Position numbers and translations under genes: made by a program
In this document: positions 15,754 to 24,213 of the stretch, piece after piece
Position numbering within the stretch: the stretch's first letter is position 1
Layout: each line of letters opens with the position of its first letter
The notes under the pieces: model-generated
Seen by the model: the letters and a program-made list of their open reading frames with translations, nothing else
Told to the model about the DNA's origin: nothing
The model's database searches: none
Source: Methylobacterium terrae
Lineage (GTDB): Bacteria > Pseudomonadota > Alphaproteobacteria > Rhizobiales > Beijerinckiaceae
NCBI RefSeq assembly: GCF_003173755.1
Contig: NZ_CP029553.1
Span: 4,674,001 to 4,738,000 of the forward strand
Direction: 5' to 3'
DNA length: 64,000 bases

Positions 15754-18576
15754 ATGACCCCTTCCGGACAGACCCTCTGCCTGTGCATGATCGTGCGGAA
15801 CGAGGCGCCGGTGATCCGGCGCAGCCTCGCTTCCGTGCGGCCGTGGATCGACCGCTGGCTCGTGGTCGATACCGGCTCGACCGACGGCACGCAGGCCCTC
15901 GTGCGCGAGACGCTGGCCGACCTGCCCGGCGAGCTCGTCGAGCGGCCCTGGCGGGATTTCGGCCACAACCGCAGCGAGGCGCTCGACCTCGCCCGCCCGC
16001 ACGGCGACTATACCCTGATCATCGACGCCGACGACGAGATCCTGCCCGCGCCCGGCTTCGTCCTGCCGGCGCTCGACGCCGATTCCTACGTCCTCGACAT
16101 CCAGGATGCCGGGATCGCCTACCAGCGCACGCAGCTCGTGCGCGCGGCCCTGCCCTGGCGCTATGCCGGGGTGCTGCACGAATTCCTGACCTGCCCGGAG
16201 GCGGGAGCGGCCGGCCACCTGCCGCTCGTCATGCGCCGCAACCACGACGGCGCGCGCCGCCGCGACCCGGAGACCTACCGGCGCGACGCGGCGATCCTGG
16301 AGGCGGCCCTCGCCGCCGAGGCCGATCCGTTCCTGATCGCCCGCTACACCTTCTACCTCGCCCAGAGCTACCGCGATTGCGGTGCGCGCGAGGAGGCGGC
16401 GGCGGCCTATCTGCGGCGGGCCGCGCTCGGCCACTGGGACCAGGAGGTGTTCTGGAGCCTCTACCAGGCCGGTCACCTGCTGGCGGCGCTCGGCCGGCCG
16501 CCCGACACGGTGCTCGCCACCTTCGCGCGGGCCTCCGCCGCCTGCCCGTCGCGGGCGGAGGCCGCGCATGCGGCGAGCCGCTTCTGCCGGTCCCTCGAGC
16601 GCTTCGCGCAGGGCGCGGCCCTCGCCGAGCCGGCCCTCGCCCTCGCGGCCCCGCCGGGGGGCCTGTTCGTCGAGAGCTGGATCTACGCCTACGGCCTGCG
16701 CGACGAGTTCGCGGTGAACGCCTACTGGGCGGGGCGCCACCGGGAGAGCCTGGAGGCCTGCCTGACCCTCCTCGCCGGCGAGGCCCTGCCCGCCGGCGAC
16801 CGGGCCCGGGTGGGCGCCAATGCCCGCTTCGCCCTCGACCGGCTGAGCGAGGCGGCGCAGGCGCGCCCGGTCGCCGCCCCACCTGCGCCCGCCTCCGCCC
16901 GGCCCGCGAACGGGGAGCCTGCGACCCGTTCCCGCGCGTCCTGGGCGCCCGACCGGCCCCTGGCCGGCACCGAGCTGATGGTCGAGGGGCTCCGGGCCCG
17001 GCTGGGCGGCGCGCTCGCGGCGGTCCAGCTCTGCGTCAACGGCTACGACGAGGCCCGCCTCGACGGCCGCCCCCTGGTGGTGTGGATCCACCACGCCGCC
17101 GACCAGCAGGCGGTGCAGTGGCTGCACGACGGGGCCCGGGCGGCCCGCGTCGACCGCTTCGTCTTCGTGTCCGACTGGCAGCGGGCGAGCTTCGTCGCAG
17201 CCTTCGGGCTGGCGCCGGAAAACTGCCTCGTCCTGCGCAACGCCACCGACGTGCCGGCGGCGTACCGCGCGCCGACCGGCCGGCGCCCGCTGAGGATCGC
17301 CTATACCAGTACCCCGTTCCGCGGCCTGTCGGTGCTCCTCGACGCCTGGGACCGGCTGCGGCCGCAAGGGGCGGAGCTCCACATCTGGTCGTCGCACCGG
17401 CTCTACGGCCCGGCCTTCGACGACGCGCCCCACGCGACCCTGTTCGCCCGGGCGCGGTCGCTGCCGAACGTCCACCACCACGGCATCGTGCCGAACCCGG
17501 AGCTGCGCGAGGCCCTGCGGGAGATCGACGTGCTCGCCTATCCGAGCACCTTCGCGGAGACCTCGTGCCTCGCGGTCATCGAGGCGCTGGCGGCGGGCTG
17601 CCGGGTGATCTGCCCGGATCTCGGGGCGCTGCCGGAGGCGGCCGGCGCGTTCGGCCGGACCTACCCGTTCGAGCCCGACCCGGCCGCCCACGCGGAGGTC
17701 TTCGCCGGCCTGCTCGCGCAGGAGATCGCCGATCCCTGGGGCGGGCGCCCGGAGATCGCCGCCGAGCAGCAGGCGGCGATGCGGCGCCTCTACGACTGGC
17801 CGGTGCGGGTCGCCGAGTGGCACCGCTTCCTGGAGGAGACGTCCGGCGGGCGGGCGGATGCCGCTCCGGCCCCGTCCCGCCCGTTCCTCGCCGGCCGCAT
17901 CCACGCCTCCCTCGCCGCCCTGCGGGCGCGGGGCTTCGCGCCGGCGGGCCTCCTCGACATCGGCGCCCATGACGGCCATTTCGCCCGCGACGCGCGCCGG
18001 ATCTTCCCCGAGGCCCGCATCCTGATGGTCGACGCGCTGGCCGAGAAGGCGCCGGTGCTCGAGGAGACCGCCCGCGAGATCGGCAACGCCGCCTATGCGA
18101 TCGCGCTCCTGGGCGACGCGGACGCGGAAGCGACGCCGTTCTACGTCGTCGACACGGCGGCCCGCCCCGACCTCGTCACCACCGGCTCCTCGAAGTTCCG
18201 CGAGAACGCCGACTTCCCGATGGAGGAGCGGCAGGTGCCCCAGCGCCGGCTCGACGGCCTGCTCGCCGGGAGCGGCGTCGGGTACGGGTTCGTCAAGCTC
18301 GACGTGCAGGGCGCGGAGGTCGAGGTGCTGCGCGGCCTCGGCGCGCGGCTCGCGGAGGTCGAGGTGATCCTGCTGGAGCTCTCGGTGCTCGACTACAACC
18401 GGGGCGCCCCGCTGATCGGGGCGGCGCTCGGCGAGCTCGCCGCGATGGGGTTCGTGCTCTACGACGTCGTCGACGAGCACCGCTACCGCGACGGCTCCCT
18501 GCTGCAGGTGGACGGCCTGCTCGTGCGGGCGGAGTCCGCCCTGCGGCCCAAGCCGCCGTTCTGGGGGCCGGCTTGA
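15754..18576 (+). CDS. Three-module glycan enzyme: GT2 - GT4 - FkbM methyltransferase
   Basis: A 940-residue cytoplasmic protein with three enzymatic modules. Residues about 1-340 are a GT2-type glycosyltransferase (CMIVRNEAPVIRRSLASV, VVDTGSTDGT, IIDADDEI) followed by TPR-like helices. An Ala/Pro linker lies at about 369-397. Residues about 410-710 are a GT-B/GT4 glycosyltransferase, with YTSTPFRGLSVLLDAW and the donor-site pattern EIDVLAYPSTFAETSCLAVIEALAAG (regions near 510 and 590). Residues about 712-930 are an FkbM-type methyltransferase (LLDIGAHDGHFARDARRIFP, FVKLDVQGAEVEVLRGL). The protein probably builds and caps a surface or S-layer/flagellin glycan. It converges on ruvA with a 15-base gap. 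Confidence 0.88.
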   Translation: MTPSGQTLCLCMIVRNEAPVIRRSLASVRPWIDRWLVVDTGSTDGTQALVRETLADLPGELVERPWRDFGHNRSEALDLARPHGDYTLIIDADDEILPAPGFVLPALDADSYVLDIQDAGIAYQRTQLVRAALPWRYAGVLHEFLTCPEAGAAGHLPLVMRRNHDGARRRDPETYRRDAAILEAALAAEADPFLIARYTFYLAQSYRDCGAREEAAAAYLRRAALGHWDQEVFWSLYQAGHLLAALGRPPDTVLATFARASAACPSRAEAAHAASRFCRSLERFAQGAALAEPALALAAPPGGLFVESWIYAYGLRDEFAVNAYWAGRHRESLEACLTLLAGEALPAGDRARVGANARFALDRLSEAAQARPVAAPPAPASARPANGEPATRSRASWAPDRPLAGTELMVEGLRARLGGALAAVQLCVNGYDEARLDGRPLVVWIHHAADQQAVQWLHDGARAARVDRFVFVSDWQRASFVAAFGLAPENCLVLRNATDVPAAYRAPTGRRPLRIAYTSTPFRGLSVLLDAWDRLRPQGAELHIWSSHRLYGPAFDDAPHATLFARARSLPNVHHHGIVPNPELREALREIDVLAYPSTFAETSCLAVIEALAAGCRVICPDLGALPEAAGAFGRTYPFEPDPAAHAEVFAGLLAQEIADPWGGRPEIAAEQQAAMRRLYDWPVRVAEWHRFLEETSGGRADAAPAPSRPFLAGRIHASLAALRARGFAPAGLLDIGAHDGHFARDARRIFPEARILMVDALAEKAPVLEETAREIGNAAYAIALLGDADAEATPFYVVDTAARPDLVTTGSSKFRENADFPMEERQVPQRRLDGLLAGSGVGYGFVKLDVQGAEVEVLRGLGARLAEVEVILLELSVLDYNRGAPLIGAALGELAAMGFVLYDVVDEHRYRDGSLLQVDGLLVRAESALRPKPPFWGPA

Positions 18577-18591
18577 GCCGGCCCGGCCGCC

Positions 18592-19218
18592 TCAGCGCGC
18601 CAGCTCGCGCAGGCCGAGGCGGATCAGGGTCTTGGCCTCCAGCGCCGCCGCGCCCTCGCCCGCGCCTTTCAGCGCCGCGGCGACCGCCGCCGAGGCCTGG
18701 ACCTGGGCGTAGCCGAGATTGACCAGCGCCGAGATCGCGTCGGCCACCGGCTGGGGCGCGGTGTTGGCCTCGACCGCCCCGGTGAGCTGGATCAGGGCCG
18801 GATCGACGGGGGCGAAGGCCGGGGCCTTGTCCTTCAATTCGGCCACCAGCCGGGCGGCGAGGCGCGGGCCGACGCCGGGCGCGCGGGCGACCGCGCCCTT
18901 GTCGCCGGTGGCGATGGCGGTGGCGAGGTCGCCCGGCTCCATCACCGAGAGCACCCCGAGGGCGACCCGGGTGCCGACGCCCTGCACGGTCTGGAGCAGG
19001 CGGAACCACTCGCGCTCCGCATCGGCCCGGAAGCCGTAGAGGCGGATCATGTCCTCGCGCACGTGGGTCTCGATCGCCAGCTCCGCCGCCTCGCCGGTGG
19101 GGGGCAGGCGCTGGAGCGTGCGGGCCGAGCAATGCACCACGTAGCCGACGCCGTGCACGTCGAGGATCACGAAGTCCTCGCCGTACGAGTCCACCACGCC
19201 CTTCAGCTTGCCGATCAT
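18592..19218 (-). CDS. ruvA: Holliday junction branch migration protein RuvA
   Basis: A 208-residue RuvA. It binds Holliday junctions as a tetramer and loads the RuvB helicase during recombinational repair. The N-terminal OB fold begins [26 protein letters not shown]. The two helix-hairpin-helix motifs are [18 protein letters not shown] and [14 protein letters not shown]. The C-terminal domain III ([17 protein letters not shown]) binds RuvB. The ATG at 19218 matches the usual RuvA N-terminus; a GTG three codons earlier is the alternative. Unusually, ruvC is not upstream and ruvB is not downstream. Confidence 0.95.
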   Translation of the reverse strand: MIGKLKGVVDSYGEDFVILDVHGVGYVVHCSARTLQRLPPTGEAAELAIETHVREDMIRLYGFRADAEREWFRLLQTVQGVGTRVALGVLSVMEPGDLATAIATGDKGAVARAPGVGPRLAARLVAELKDKAPAFAPVDPALIQLTGAVEANTAPQPVADAISALVNLGYAQVQASAAVAAALKGAGEGAAALEAKTLIRLGLRELAR

Positions 19219-19320
19219 CGCCTTCACGTCTCTGGCGGGACTGGAACCCGGTCCCGGCCCTTACCCAGCCCGGAAGCGGGCCACAAGGCGGCCCGATGCG
19301 GCGCGTCGCCCCGGCCCGAC

Positions 19321-19362
19321 CTGCGCCTGCACCTGCGCCTGCGCCTGCGCCTGCGCTTGCGC
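19321..19362. repeat. Hexanucleotide tandem repeat (CTGCGC) upstream of tRNA-Pro and ruvA
   Basis: Seven six-base units run from 19321 to 19362. Units 1 and 3-6 are CTGCGC, and units 2 and 7 differ by one base. The repeat lies 103 bases upstream of ruvA on one side and 56 bases upstream of tRNA-Pro on the other. Copy number could vary by slipped-strand synthesis. Confidence 0.85.
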
Positions 19363-19417
19363 CGCAATCGGATTTTCACTACGAACCGGGGGCCGGTGCA
19401 TGTGCATCTGCACGCGT

Positions 19418-19494
<77 letters not shown>

Positions 19495-19519
19495 TCCACC
19501 CCACGGATCAGAGCCCGCG

Positions 19520-19828
19520 ATGTCGACCGCCCGCATCTTCCGCCCTGCCAAGGACCCGACCCAGTCCGGCCTCGCCCGGACCAAGCAGTGGACGCTGGAG
19601 TTCGAGCAGACGAGCCCGCGGGAGACCGAGCCGCTGATGGGCTGGACCTCGTCCTCGGACATGCTGCAGCAGGTGCGGCTCGAGTTCGACACCAAGGAGG
19701 AGGCGATCGCCTACGCCGCCCGCGAGGGGATCGCCTACCGGGTCGAGGAGCCGCAGGAGGCCCTGCGCCGCGGCCTCTCCTACTCCGACAACTTCAAGTA
19801 CAACCGCACCGCGCCCTGGACGCACTGA
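19520..19828 (+). CDS. NADH dehydrogenase accessory subunit, NDUFS4 family
   Basis: A 102-residue protein of the ETC complex I subunit family (NDUFS4/18-kDa), an accessory subunit of respiratory complex I in Alphaproteobacteria and mitochondria. It starts ARIFRPAKDPTQSGLARTK, and the core is WTLEFEQTSPRETEPLMGWTSS (around residues 24-45), followed by RLEFDTKEEAIAYA. The C-terminus SDNFKYNRTAPWTH is highly characteristic. The gene stands alone 25 bases after tRNA-Pro. The main nuo operon is not in this window. Confidence 0.93.
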   Translation: MSTARIFRPAKDPTQSGLARTKQWTLEFEQTSPRETEPLMGWTSSSDMLQQVRLEFDTKEEAIAYAAREGIAYRVEEPQEALRRGLSYSDNFKYNRTAPWTH

Positions 19829-19847
19829 CGCCCCGCGGGCGCGCGCC

Positions 19848-20942
19848 TCAGAACGCGTAGCGCACCCCGCAAGCCGGCAGCTCCTCGGCGAGCAGCGCCT
19901 TGAACCGGGCGAGCCAGCGGCCCTTCCACCCGGTGCGGTAGCGCAGGTTCTCCATCCCGCCCTCGGAGCGCTTGGTCTCCTGGATGTCGGGGCGCCACAG
20001 CAGCGCCTCGGCCTTCGGGTGCCAGCGCAGGTTCACGTCGTGGAGCGCGGCGTTGTGGGTGAGGAAGATGATCTCGGCCTTGAGCTGCGCCCGCGCGGCC
20101 GGGCCGATGCCGGCGTCGAGCGCCCGGAACAGGGCCCGCCAATCCTCCTCCCAGCCCTCGTACAGGATCACCGGCGAGAAGTTGGCGTGGACCTCGTAGC
20201 CCGCGGCCACGAAGGCGTCGATCGCGGCGATCCGCTCCGCCATCGGCGAGGTGCGCACGTCGACCACCCGGGCGATGCGCTCGGGCATCAGCGAGAAGCG
20301 GATCCGGGTCTTCCCCTCCGGCGCGTAGGCCAGGAGATCGGGATTGACGAACTTGGTGGCGAACGAGGCCTTGGCGTTCGGGATGTTTCGAAACAGCGCG
20401 ACGAGGTCGCGCACGCTGTCGCAGGCGAGCGCGTCGACCGAGAGATCGCCGTTCTCGCCGATGTCGTAGACGAAGAACCGGTCGTCGATCTGGTCGGGGG
20501 CGGGGAGGGGGCCTTGCGCGGCGGCGTGGCGCCGGATCGCCCGGCCGATGCCGTCCGTGTTGACGAACAGGGTGATCGGGTTGGCGTAGCCCTTGCGGCG
20601 CGGCACGTAGCAGTAGGCGCAGGCCATGGCGCAGCCGTTCGAGCTCGACGGCGCGATGAAGTGGGCGCTGCGCCCGTTCGGCCGCGAGGTCAGCCCCTTC
20701 TTGACCCCGAGCACCAGGGTCGAGCGCTTGATCCGCACCCAGTCCTCGACCGAGCCGGCATTGCCGTGCAGCTCCGGGATGTTCCAGTGCGACGGAACCT
20801 CGATCCGCCGCGCCTGCGGAAAGCGCGCCAGGATCTCCCGCCCGCGCGGATGCGCCTCGACCGCGGGCTCGAGGTAGATCGTGTCGATGTCGAGGAGGCG
20901 GGCGGGAGCAGGGGACAGGGCGCGGGCTCGGGGATGCGGCAA
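19848..20942 (-). CDS. Spore photoproduct lyase family radical SAM protein
   Basis: About 364 residues. The radical-SAM cluster site is the CxxxCxxC motif in NGCAMACAYCYVPRRKG (near residues 103-110). The N-terminal segment DIDTIYLEPAV and the C-terminal WHPKAEALLWRPDIQETK are typical of alphaproteobacterial spore-photoproduct-lyase relatives. The Bacillus enzyme repairs the thymine dimer of UV-damaged spore DNA. This organism is not expected to sporulate, so the substrate here is unknown, perhaps another UV lesion. No ATG is available before DIDTIYLEP; a TTG at 20942, just after the MFS stop, is the best start but is uncertain. Confidence 0.85.
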   Translation of the reverse strand: MPHPRARALSPAPARLLDIDTIYLEPAVEAHPRGREILARFPQARRIEVPSHWNIPELHGNAGSVEDWVRIKRSTLVLGVKKGLTSRPNGRSAHFIAPSSSNGCAMACAYCYVPRRKGYANPITLFVNTDGIGRAIRRHAAAQGPLPAPDQIDDRFFVYDIGENGDLSVDALACDSVRDLVALFRNIPNAKASFATKFVNPDLLAYAPEGKTRIRFSLMPERIARVVDVRTSPMAERIAAIDAFVAAGYEVHANFSPVILYEGWEEDWRALFRALDAGIGPAARAQLKAEIIFLTHNAALHDVNLRWHPKAEALLWRPDIQETKRSEGGMENLRYRTGWKGRWLARFKALLAEELPACGVRYAF

Positions 20943-20946
20943 TCCC

Positions 20947-22113
20947 CTACGACCTAGGGCGGTCGCGGGGCTCCAGCAGGGGCACGAGCAGGCTCGCGAG
21001 CGCGAAGGCGCCGCCGACCGCGCAGAGCGCCGGCCAGCCGCCCGCCGCGAAGGCCCGCGTGCCGGCCGAGGCGCCGAGCGCACCCCCGGCGAAGACGGCG
21101 GTGAAGAACACCGTGTTGATCCGCCCGCGCGCCCCGGGGGCCAGCGCGTAGACCCGGGTCTGGTTGGCGATCAGCGCGGTGTTGATGCCGATGTCGATGA
21201 GCAGCACGCCCACCGCCAGCGCGACGAGCGAGTGGCCGCCGAAGAGCCCGAACACCGCGAAGGCGGCGAGCGTCAGCACCGCCCCGCCGACCAGCACCGG
21301 CCGCGGGCTGCGGGTGTCGGCGAAGCGCCCGGCGACCGGAGCGCAGAGCGCGCCGGCCGCGCCGATCAGCCCGAACAGGCCGGCCCCGGCCGGATCGAGC
21401 CCGAAGGGCGGCGCCTCGACGAGGAGCGCGAGCGTGGTCCAGAACGCGTTGAAGGCGGCGAACAGCAGCGCCTGCGACAGGGCGGCCCGGCGCAAGCTCG
21501 GCTGGGTGCGCACGAGGTCGAGGATCGAGCCCATCAGCGCGCCGTAGCCGAGGCGCGCGGCGGGCGCCACCTTCGGCAGGCCGAACCAGGCGAGCGCGGC
21601 GAACCCCACCGAGAGGCCGGCCGCGCCGACGAACACCGCCCGCCAGCCCGCCCAAGCCCCGACGAGGCCGCTGAGCGTCCGGGCGAGCAGGATGCCCAGC
21701 AGCAGGCCGGTCATCACCTGGCCGACCATCCGGCCCCGCGTCGCGTCGGGCGCCAGCTCGGCGGCGAAGGGCACCGCCTGCTGGGCCGCCGTCGACAGGA
21801 CCCCGATCAGGAAGCTCGCCAGCACCAGGAGGCTCAGGGTGCCGCTCAGGCCGGCCAGCACCAGCACGGCGGCGAGCAGCAGGAGCTGGCCGACGATCAG
21901 GCTGCGCCGCGCCAGCGCGTCGCCGAGCGGCACGAGGCCGAGGATGCCGAGTCCGTAGCCGGCCAGCGTCGCCGTCGGCACCAGCACCGAGGCGCCGTGG
22001 CCGAAATCCTGGACCAGGAGCCCGAGCAGGGGCTGGTTGTAGTAGATGTTGGCGACCGCCCCGCCGGCGATCAGGCTGAGGCTCAGGCGGGTCGCGGCCG
22101 AGAGGGAGGGCAT
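20947..22113 (-). CDS. MFS transporter (drug/sugar exporter type)
   Basis: A 388-residue, 12-helix major facilitator protein of the inner membrane. The N-terminal motif GGAVANIYYNQPLLGLL is typical of the YtbD/AraJ-like or NepI-like group. The motif-A loop reads GDALARRSLI, and the second half begins after a central loop at about residue 195. The ATG at 22113 is preferred because AGGA is correctly spaced; in-frame starts further upstream (22146, 22212) lack a ribosome site. The radical-SAM gene follows 4 bases later, so they are probably cotranscribed. The substrate is unknown. Confidence 0.87.
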   Translation of the reverse strand: MPSLSAATRLSLSLIAGGAVANIYYNQPLLGLLVQDFGHGASVLVPTATLAGYGLGILGLVPLGDALARRSLIVGQLLLLAAVLVLAGLSGTLSLLVLASFLIGVLSTAAQQAVPFAAELAPDATRGRMVGQVMTGLLLGILLARTLSGLVGAWAGWRAVFVGAAGLSVGFAALAWFGLPKVAPAARLGYGALMGSILDLVRTQPSLRRAALSQALLFAAFNAFWTTLALLVEAPPFGLDPAGAGLFGLIGAAGALCAPVAGRFADTRSPRPVLVGGAVLTLAAFAVFGLFGGHSLVALAVGVLLIDIGINTALIANQTRVYALAPGARGRINTVFFTAVFAGGALGASAGTRAFAAGGWPALCAVGGAFALASLLVPLLEPRDRPRS

Positions 22114-22485
22114 GAGCGGATCCTGACGGTGTTCGCGGCTCGACATAGCGGGTTTCTGCTGCACCGCACCGGGACCGGCCCGCACGGCGGCCCCGCCTCG
22201 GGGGCATGTCACCGAGGGCGATCACACGCCCGTGAGGCACCTTCCGTTGGCGGAGATCATCGCCACATGGGGAAGCGGACGGCCGGAAAGACGGCTTGTC
22301 CCGGCGCGAGCGGCGCCGATACCTTTCCCCGATCGTGGTCGATCGGTTCCCTCGTGGGCTCGGGCGCGCCGACGCGCTCCCAGGTCCGCGGCCCCGGCCG
22401 TAGGCCGCGGCGAGGTCGCCTCGGGAGCCTTCCAGCGGTAACCCATCCCGTGTCGACGCGATCCATCGCCTGGAGGAGACGGACG

Positions 22486-22689
22486 ATGTCGCAGTACCGC
22501 GTGCTGTTCGCCAAGCAGATTCTCGGAGTCCCGTTCACCGTCGGGACCGTGGAGATCGCCCGCGCCCGCGATCCGGACCGGGCGGTCCGGGCGGCCGCCC
22601 TGCGCTTCGCCCGCCACCACGGCGTCGAGGACTGGCGCGAGCGGGCCGACGTGGCCGAGCTCGACGCCGGGGCCGCGCGGGCGTCGTGA
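22486..22689 (+). CDS. Small conserved-looking hypothetical protein (67 aa)
   Basis: A 67-residue soluble protein with a strong ribosome site (GGAGGAGAC) before the ATG. It starts SQYRVLFAKQILGVPFTVGTVEIARARDPDRAVRAA and ends with charged residues. The alternation of strand-like and helix-like stretches suggests a small folded alpha/beta protein rather than chance frame. I do not recognise the family. It is followed by a GC hairpin. Confidence 0.6.
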   Translation: MSQYRVLFAKQILGVPFTVGTVEIARARDPDRAVRAAALRFARHHGVEDWRERADVAELDAGAARAS

Positions 22690-22753
22690 GCCCGAGGCCG
22701 GCCAGGGTCGCCCCGAACCCTGCCGGTCTCCCCGATCCCTGACGGTCCCGCAA

Positions 22754-22780
22754 GCGCCCGATTGCCCCGCGATCGGGCGC
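22754..22780. terminator. Hairpin after the 67-aa gene
   Basis: GCGCCCGAT (22754-22762) and ATCGGGCGC (22772-22780) form a perfect 9-bp stem around nine bases. It is followed by TATCCTAT, not a T-run. Its core resembles the palindrome at 14527-14563. It may end transcription of the 67-residue gene. Confidence 0.5.
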
Positions 22781-22844
22781 TATCCTATGAGGCGTCGGCG
22801 ACGACCTTTCCGCGCGTCGCTCAACCCCGAGGACGCCCCGCCCG

Positions 22845-23186
22845 ATGGCACGCCTGCGCTCCGATTTCTGGGTCTCGGCCTACTTGCGCCGCTGCGCCGT
22901 CGAGGGGGTGAGCGCGGTGCAGCGCCGGCGCGGCGCGCCGGAGGCCGGGGCGATCTTCGTCAAGGTCGACCGTCTCGACGGGCGCGCCGACCTCTACGGC
23001 CCGGCCCCCCAGGCCCTGTTCGAGGGCGACGAGACCGCCGGCCGCCGCTTCGAGCCGCTGATGCGCGAGGCCTTCCCGCCCGACGTCGAGGCCCGGCTTG
23101 CCAAGGAGATCCGGTTCGATTCCGACCTCTGGATCGTCGAGATCGACGACCGGGAGGGGCGGCATTTTCTGGAGCTTGCGGGGTAG
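22845..23186 (+). CDS. DUF1491 family protein
   Basis: A 113-residue protein of the DUF1491 family, found widely in Alphaproteobacteria and of unknown function. Typical segments are RLRSDFWVSAYLRRCAVEG near the N-terminus, the RRGAPEAGAIFVKVDRLDG core, and the C-terminal SDLWIVEIDDREGRHFL. No signal peptide or membrane helix. Length is typical. It stands alone. Confidence 0.9.
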   Translation: MARLRSDFWVSAYLRRCAVEGVSAVQRRRGAPEAGAIFVKVDRLDGRADLYGPAPQALFEGDETAGRRFEPLMREAFPPDVEARLAKEIRFDSDLWIVEIDDREGRHFLELAG

Positions 23187-23450
23187 GTCCGGCGCTGGGG
23201 ACGAGGTTCGGTTGATTCAACCGGACGAAAAGGTTGCGTGTGACCCGTAGCGGGAGACAGCGTGGCCGGATAACGTGGCTGCATGAGTTCGCTCCCCTTC
23301 ACGATCATCGCCCGACGCGACGCCGACGCCGTGTCGATGCAGTCACCGTGACGGGAGCCCATAGCCTCCTGCTGCCCTGAGCGGGCCTTCCGCTTGCGCG
23401 TCTCCGAGCCGTCCAGGCCGCGGGAGTCGAGGGCTACCTGCGTCCTGAGC

Positions 23451-23960
23451 ATGGAGCCCGGCGAGCCGGGGCGAGGGGCCGTCACCAAGGTGCCGACGAT
23501 ACTTGATCACGACACGCTCACCTTGCGTCCGGCCACACGGGAGGACGTGCCCGTCATCCGTGCACTGACACGAGCAGCGTACGCCCAGTGGGTGCCGGTC
23601 ATTGGCCGCGAACCTGTGCCGATGACGGTCGATTACGCGCTAGCCGTCCGCGCCCACCGGTTCGACCTCCTGGAGCAGGCCGGCGCGCTCGTCGCCGTGA
23701 TCGAGATGATCCTGCAACCCGATCATCTCTGGATCGAGAACCTGGCGGTATCTCCTGCGCATCACGGTCAGGGTCTCGGCCGCCGGATGCTGCGCGAGGC
23801 CGAGCGCGTTGCGCGCTCGCTCGGTCACTCGGACATCAAGCTGCTGACGAACCGGGAATTCACAGGCAACGTGGAGTTTTATGAGCGTGCGGGCTTCGTG
23901 GTCGAGCGCGAGGAGCCCTTCAAGGGCTGCCTCACGGCCTACCTTCGCAAAGCTCTCTGA
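23451..23960 (+). CDS. GNAT family N-acetyltransferase
   Basis: A protein of about 169 residues with a GCN5-type acetyltransferase domain. The beta-1/alpha-1 part is LTLRPATREDVPVIRALTRAAY. The acetyl-CoA site is ENLAVSPAHHGQGLGRRMLREAE, a region near residue 100, and FYERAGFVVERE closes the fold. The start is uncertain: ATG at 23451 and GTG at 23490 are both possible, and neither has a good ribosome site. The gene and its 264-base upstream gap are less GC-rich than the neighbours, which hints at recent transfer. Confidence 0.85.
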   Translation: MEPGEPGRGAVTKVPTILDHDTLTLRPATREDVPVIRALTRAAYAQWVPVIGREPVPMTVDYALAVRAHRFDLLEQAGALVAVIEMILQPDHLWIENLAVSPAHHGQGLGRRMLREAERVARSLGHSDIKLLTNREFTGNVEFYERAGFVVEREEPFKGCLTAYLRKAL

Positions 23961-24213
23961 AGGGCGTTCAACCAGGTGCACGCCGGGCCGAACTTCCGCT
24001 GACCGTCCGCAGCGTCCCGCCGAACGTGTCGAGCCGATCGGGCCTCAATTCTCGCCCGGTCCACGGTCCCGCTGTCCGCCGGAGCCGGAACGCGGCATAA
24101 GGGAGATCCGGGATCCTCGCGGCGGCCTCGCCCCGGCAGGTCCGTGACGCCGGAGCCAGGCCGCATCCGGTGGACGTCCCGCCCCTTTTCTTCGCCAGGC
24201 CCGTACGCAGCCC

